From assembly GCA_019114415.1 (NCBI GenBank), contig DXFO01000009.1, positions 89,248 to 153,247 of the forward strand: a DNA stretch of 64,000 nucleotides, in the 5' to 3' direction. Below, piece by piece: positions 60,203 to 64,000 of the stretch. A model generated the notes under the pieces. The model made no database searches. It was not told the DNA's origin and saw nothing but the letters and a program-made list of their open reading frames with translations. The translations under genes and the position numbers were made by a program. The DNA comes from Candidatus Gemmiger faecavium (GTDB lineage Bacteria > Bacillota > Clostridia > Oscillospirales > Ruminococcaceae). Within the stretch, counting starts at the first letter, position 1, and each line of letters begins with the position of its first letter.

Positions 60203-61846
60203 ATGCCAGACCAAACACAGAGCGGACGGGAGAGCTTCCGCCTGCTGTATCCGCCGCACAAGCCGGCCCGCGGGGCCGCGCTGCCCGACAGCAGCTTTTT
60301 CCACACGCTGCAGATCGACCAGATGGTGTCAGTCCGGCGGGAGAGCTGGCGGGGCCTGCCCGACCTGCGGCTGGAACAGTTTTACACCACCGACCCCGAG
60401 GTGCTGGCCTGGCGGCTGGACGTGGTGGCCGACCTGGTGGCCAGCGAGGACCTGCGGGCGCTCATCAAGGACGCCCTGCCCATGCTGCGGGACGCCGCCG
60501 AGATGCGCAAGGTGCTGAACAGTGCTTCCTCCACGGTAGAGAGCAGTCTGGCCTCGGTGCGCTATCTGGAGGTGTACATCGAGCTGGTGGAGCTGTTCCA
60601 CACGCGGCTCGCCGCCGCGCCCATCCACAGCGCCGGGTTTGCCGCGCTGCGGGACGAGGTGGAGGCCCGCCGCCAAAGCGACAGCTACCGCGCCCTGACC
60701 GCCCAGCTGGAAAAGACCCAGTACCAGATCGGGCACGTCAAGAGCATCGCCCTGGGCGTCAATCTGGACGGCACCCTCCGGGTGACGGACGTGGGCCTGC
60801 TGGCCCTGAACACCGAAAAGTACCGCCAGGGCAGTGTGCTGGACAAGCTGCTGGGCCGGGACAAGAACGACCCCATGGTCTGCATCTCGGGCTTTGCCAA
60901 CCTGGCCAAGACCGCCCGCGAGGAGGAAAAGCACGCTTTGGATCAGGCGGTCTACCGCGCGCTGGACAACGCCTTTGCCAAGACCATCCGCAGCTGGGAG
61001 CCGGTCATCGACCAGTATTTCCGGGACGAGACGTCCTTTTTCATCGGCCTTTTGGACGACTTCCGCTTTTTGTCGGCGGCGGTGGCCTTCCTGCTGGAGC
61101 TGAAAGGCGAGGGCTGTGTCCTCTGCCGCCCCGAGATACGTCCCATGAAGGACAAAGCCCTCCGCCTGAAGGACGTCTACAACCCCATGCTGGTGCTGCG
61201 CAGCGAGGGCCAGACGGTGGTCGCCAACGACTTTACCTACGACGACAGGGGCCGCTTTTATCTGGTCACGGGGCCCAACCACGGGGGCAAATCCATCTTC
61301 TGCTACTCGGTGGGGATGGCGCAGGCACTGTTCCAGCTGGGGCTGCTGGTGCCGGCCCGGGCCGCGGTGATGAGCCCGGTGCGCTGCATCTTCACTCATT
61401 TCCCCACCTCGGACGAGGACAACTACGGCAAGGGCCGCCTCGAGAGCGAGTGCGCCCGGATGAGCCATATCCTGTCCCAGCTGCAGGGAGACGATATGCT
61501 GCTGATGGACGAGAGCTTCAGTTCCACCAGCCTTTTGGAGGGCGGCTACATCGCCGGGGAAGTGCTGTCGGCCATTGCGGTGATCGGCTGCGGCGGGGTG
61601 TACGTCACCCACATCCACGAGCTGACCCAGCAGGTGGACCGCTTCAACGCCACCCCCGGCCGCACCGGCTGCATCGACAACCTGGTGGCCCAGATGGAGA
61701 GCGTGGCCGACGGCACCCGCAGCTACCGGGTGCTGCGGGCCACCCCGGACGGCCTGAGCTACGCCAAGGACATCGCCCGCAAATACGGCCTGAGCTGCGA
61801 GGAGATCCTGGCAGCCCACCGGAACAACTCATCGCCTGCCGGTTGA
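60203..61846 (+). CDS. Stand-alone MutS-domain-V ATPase (MutS-related)
   Basis: 547 aa. It lacks the MutS mismatch-recognition domain. The helical lever region (about 60-320) leads to the MutS-type ATPase with Walker A GPNHGGKS, the adjacent IFTHFPTSDEDNYGKGRLES, Walker B LLMDESFSST and the switch His in VTHIHELTQQVDRF. Such proteins may act on branched DNA or recombination rather than mismatch repair; the role is unknown. GGGGAGGGG precedes the ATG at 60203. It lies alone between glycolytic genes. Confidence 0.82.
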   Translation: MPDQTQSGRESFRLLYPPHKPARGAALPDSSFFHTLQIDQMVSVRRESWRGLPDLRLEQFYTTDPEVLAWRLDVVADLVASEDLRALIKDALPMLRDAAEMRKVLNSASSTVESSLASVRYLEVYIELVELFHTRLAAAPIHSAGFAALRDEVEARRQSDSYRALTAQLEKTQYQIGHVKSIALGVNLDGTLRVTDVGLLALNTEKYRQGSVLDKLLGRDKNDPMVCISGFANLAKTAREEEKHALDQAVYRALDNAFAKTIRSWEPVIDQYFRDETSFFIGLLDDFRFLSAAVAFLLELKGEGCVLCRPEIRPMKDKALRLKDVYNPMLVLRSEGQTVVANDFTYDDRGRFYLVTGPNHGGKSIFCYSVGMAQALFQLGLLVPARAAVMSPVRCIFTHFPTSDEDNYGKGRLESECARMSHILSQLQGDDMLLMDESFSSTSLLEGGYIAGEVLSAIAVIGCGGVYVTHIHELTQQVDRFNATPGRTGCIDNLVAQMESVADGTRSYRVLRATPDGLSYAKDIARKYGLSCEEILAAHRNNSSPAG

Positions 61847-61852
61847 CAGGCG

Positions 61853-61890
61853 CAAAAATGCCCCTGCCGGGTTCGAAGCCGGCGGGGCGT
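61853..61890 (-). terminator. Terminator between the convergent MutS-like and nucleotidyltransferase genes
   Basis: GCCCCTGCCGG / CCGGCGGGGC stem; minus-strand reading ends in CATTTTTG, so it mainly serves the nucleotidyltransferase gene. Confidence 0.75.
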
Positions 61891-61904
61891 TTGCTTGCAG
61901 CGGT

Positions 61905-62816
61905 TTAGAATTTTTCCGGGTAGACGCCTTCGGCGGTCAGGCGGGCGAGGGCGGCAACCACGCCGGGCTTATCCTCCCGGTAGGTGACGCCGTACCATTT
62001 GTCGTGGCTGTGCAGCATCTTGACCTGCGCCTTGCCGTCCTCGATCAGGTCGGAGACGATGGTGGGCAGGAAGTATTCGCACTTGAGGGGGTTGGAGGGC
62101 AGGTTCTCGGCCAGGAAAGCGCCGAAGCGGGCCTGCGCCTCCTGCATGAAGCTGGCGGTCAGACCCCAGCAGCCCATGCTGACCAGGGTGTCCCCCGGCA
62201 GGTCCACCCAGGCGTCGCCGTCGGCGTAGCGGATGGCTCCGTCCGGCTCCTGCACGATCTTGGTGCGCTCGGTGACACTGGTCAGCATCCCGTCGCCGCC
62301 CACCTCGCAGACGCCGCGGGAGACGCTGCCGTTTTCGGTCACGGTGTTTTTCACCTGGTAGCCCACCATGCAGTACTGGTATTTGTCGCCGTCGGCGTGG
62401 GTGGACAGGTAATCGTAAATGACCTGGAAGGCCTCGGGGCCGTAGTAGTCGTCCGCATTGATGACCGCAAAGGGCCCGTGGATCAGGTGCCGGGCGCTGA
62501 GCACCGCCTGCCCGGTGCCGAAAGGCTTGGTCCGCCCTTCCGGCACAGCATAGGGGGCGGGCAGGTCGTCCAGGGACTGGAAGGCGTACTCCACCTCCAT
62601 CAGGTGGGACAGCCGGTCCCCGATCACTTCCCGGAAGGCCGCCTCGTTCTCCTTGCGGATGATGAAGATGACTTTTTCAAAACCGGCGCGCCGGGCGTCA
62701 AAAATGGAATAGTCGATGATGATCTGCCCGCCTGGGCCCACCGGGTCGAGCTGTTTCATGCCGCCGTAGCGGCTGCCCATCCCGGCAGCCAGTACGACCA
62801 ATACGGGTTTTTCCAT
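61905..62816 (-). CDS. Sugar nucleotidyltransferase (NTP transferase family)
   Basis: 303 aa. The signature LAAGMGSRYGGMKQLDPVGP marks a nucleotidyltransferase that joins NTP and a sugar phosphate. Other conserved parts are GTGQAVLSARHLIHGPFAVI, NADDYYGPEAF and YREDKPGVVAALARLTAEGV at the C-terminus. The substrate (UTP or dTTP, glucose 1-phosphate or similar) cannot be set from sequence. The start at 62816 has AAGGAGG; an upstream ATG at 62888 lies inside the promoter region. Confidence 0.85.
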   Translation of the reverse strand: MEKPVLVVLAAGMGSRYGGMKQLDPVGPGGQIIIDYSIFDARRAGFEKVIFIIRKENEAAFREVIGDRLSHLMEVEYAFQSLDDLPAPYAVPEGRTKPFGTGQAVLSARHLIHGPFAVINADDYYGPEAFQVIYDYLSTHADGDKYQYCMVGYQVKNTVTENGSVSRGVCEVGGDGMLTSVTERTKIVQEPDGAIRYADGDAWVDLPGDTLVSMGCWGLTASFMQEAQARFGAFLAENLPSNPLKCEYFLPTIVSDLIEDGKAQVKMLHSHDKWYGVTYREDKPGVVAALARLTAEGVYPEKF

Positions 62817-62858
62817 AGCAGCGTCCTCCTTTGCTTGCAGGGGATGTTTGATAAGCCT

Positions 62859-62888
62859 ATTATAGCGCCGTGGGGCGGGCCGTGGCAA
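62859..62888 (-). promoter_or_regulatory. Promoter of the nucleotidyltransferase gene
   Basis: Minus strand TTGCCA (62883-62888), 18 bp, TATAAT (62859-62864). Confidence 0.7.
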
Positions 62889-62940
62889 TACAGTTTTTGC
62901 TGTTTATTTGAGCTTTGTCAAGGAATCGGCAAAGAACTCC

Positions 62941-62969
62941 TTGCGTTGCGGGCCGGATTTGTATATAAT
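62941..62969 (+). promoter_or_regulatory. Promoter of pgk
   Basis: TTGCGT (62941-62946), 17 bp, TATAAT (62964-62969). Confidence 0.75.
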
Positions 62970-63048
62970 AGAGGTATCCACGGGGAAACCCGACGATGCA
63001 AAACTCACTTCAGGCAAGTAAAACGATTTGAGAGGAGTTTAGAGAACA

Positions 63049-64000
63049 ATGGGTTTAGGTAAGAAGACCATCGACGACGAGAACTACTGCGGTAAGAAAG
63101 TGCTTGTCCGCTGCGATTTCAACGTCCCCATGAAGGACGGCGTCATCACCAACGAGAACCGCATCAACGCGGCTATGCCCACCATCCAGAAGCTGGTCAA
63201 TGACGGCGCAAAGGTCATCCTGTGCAGCCACCTGGGCAAACCCAAGAACGGCCCCGAGGCCAAGTTCAGCCTGGCCCCTGTCGCCAAGGCCCTGAGCGCC
63301 AAGCTGGGCAAGGAAGTTGTCTTTGCTGACGACGACAACGTCGTGGGCGAGAACGCCAAGGCTGCTGTCGCCGCCATGAACAACGGCGACGTGGTCCTGC
63401 TGCAGAACACCCGCTTCCGCAAGGAGGAGACCAAGAACGTCCCCGAATTCTCCCAGGAGCTGGCCAGCCTGGCCGATGCCTATGTGGATGACGCCTTCGG
63501 CAGCTGCCACCGTGCACACTGCTCCACTGCCGGCGTCACCGACTACATCAAAGACACCGCTGTGGGCTACCTGATGGAGAAGGAGATCCGCTACCTGGGC
63601 AACGCTGTCAACGATCCTGTCCGGCCCTTCACCGCCATCCTGGGCGGCGCCAAGGTCGCCGACAAGCTGAACGTCATCTCCAACCTGCTGGAGAAGGTGG
63701 ACACCCTGATCATCGGCGGCGGCATGGCCTACACCTTCGTCAAGGCGCAGGGCTATGAGATCGGCAAGAGCCTGTGCGACGACTCCAAGATCGACTACTG
63801 CAAGGAAATGATGGAGAAGGCCAAGGCCAACAACGTCAAGCTGCTGCTGCCTGTGGACACCGTCTGCGTCAAGGAGTTCCCCGACCCCATCGACGCTGCG
63901 GTCGAGACCACTGTCTACCCCATCGACCAGATGCCCGCCGACATGGAGGGCTGCGACATCGGCCCCGAGACCATGAAGCTGTTTGCCGACGCCGTCAAGG
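63049..64000 (+). CDS. pgk: Phosphoglycerate kinase, N-terminal part (cut by window edge)
   Basis: The first 317 codons; the gene continues past the right end. Conserved blocks are [54 protein letters not shown] and [17 protein letters not shown]. It transfers phosphate from 1,3-bisphosphoglycerate to ADP in glycolysis. Strong codon bias and AGAGGAG before the ATG fit high expression. It is preceded by its own promoter, 4 kb after gap rather than next to it. Confidence 0.96.
   Translation, partial: MGLGKKTIDDENYCGKKVLVRCDFNVPMKDGVITNENRINAAMPTIQKLVNDGAKVILCSHLGKPKNGPEAKFSLAPVAKALSAKLGKEVVFADDDNVVGENAKAAVAAMNNGDVVLLQNTRFRKEETKNVPEFSQELASLADAYVDDAFGSCHRAHCSTAGVTDYIKDTAVGYLMEKEIRYLGNAVNDPVRPFTAILGGAKVADKLNVISNLLEKVDTLIIGGGMAYTFVKAQGYEIGKSLCDDSKIDYCKEMMEKAKANNVKLLLPVDTVCVKEFPDPIDAAVETTVYPIDQMPADMEGCDIGPETMKLFADAVK

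Noticed and set aside
61853..61890. Possible tRNA T-arm (GGTTCGAA-like)
   Set aside because: The bases belong to a terminator hairpin. No acceptor stem or anticodon arm can be drawn around it.

Overview
The window is GC-rich, densely coded DNA from a Firmicute of class Clostridia. The best guess is the family Oscillospiraceae/Ruminococcaceae, near Gemmiger, Subdoligranulum or Faecalibacterium. Reasons: strong AGGAGG-type ribosome binding sites, near-consensus sigma-A promoters with 17-18 bp spacers, a six-cysteine SCIFF peptide with its radical SAM maturase, a split transketolase, class III fructose bisphosphatase, a CarD-like regulator and a DUF6465-like small protein. The genus is inferred; no rRNA or tRNA gene was seen.

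Layout. 1-3 kb: the start of a LysR regulator divergent from a carboxymuconolactone-decarboxylase-like gene, then a uracil permease with a structured, terminator-containing leader. 3-7.6 kb: a complete phosphate operon pstSCAB-phoU behind direct repeats resembling a Pho box; PstS has its two halves in swapped order. 7.8-14 kb (minus strand): glutamate dehydrogenase, a MIF-like tautomerase with an anaerobic sulfatase-maturase-like radical SAM enzyme, a MATE exporter and a ROK repressor. 14-20.6 kb: a ROK-divergent operon of two TIM-barrel isomerase-like proteins and two Gfo/Idh/MocA oxidoreductases, ending in a translationally coupled class III FBPase. 20.7-23 kb: small genes, a nitroreductase and a CarD-like regulator.

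23.5-37.5 kb: a compact 14 kb tailed-phage structural and lysis module (terminase, portal, scaffold, capsid, connectors, tail tube, frameshifted chaperones, short tape measure, tail tip, fibre, M23 endolysin, holin). It has no integrase, repressor, replication or recombination gene and lies tightly between host genes. It is either a decayed prophage or a gene-transfer-agent-like particle locus, and it is the most interesting block here.

37.5-64 kb: SCIFF peptide and maturase, split transketolase, phosphosugar mutase, a two-component system with two cell-envelope accessory genes, a YjbR protein, a K+/H+ antiporter, a dpp/opp peptide importer operon ending in a cyclophilin, two membrane or regulatory unknowns, GAPDH, a stand-alone MutS-type ATPase, a sugar nucleotidyltransferase and the start of phosphoglycerate kinase. 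The metabolic genes (tkt, pgm, gap, pgk, fbp) suggest a sugar-fermenting anaerobe.

A second unusual signal is a family of at least four interspersed imperfect palindromes (about 109-283 bp; at 252, 23196, 29930 and 41472). Their ends are inverted repeats and they stop just before a ribosome binding site. Two lie between a clear promoter and its gene, and two flank or interrupt the phage module.
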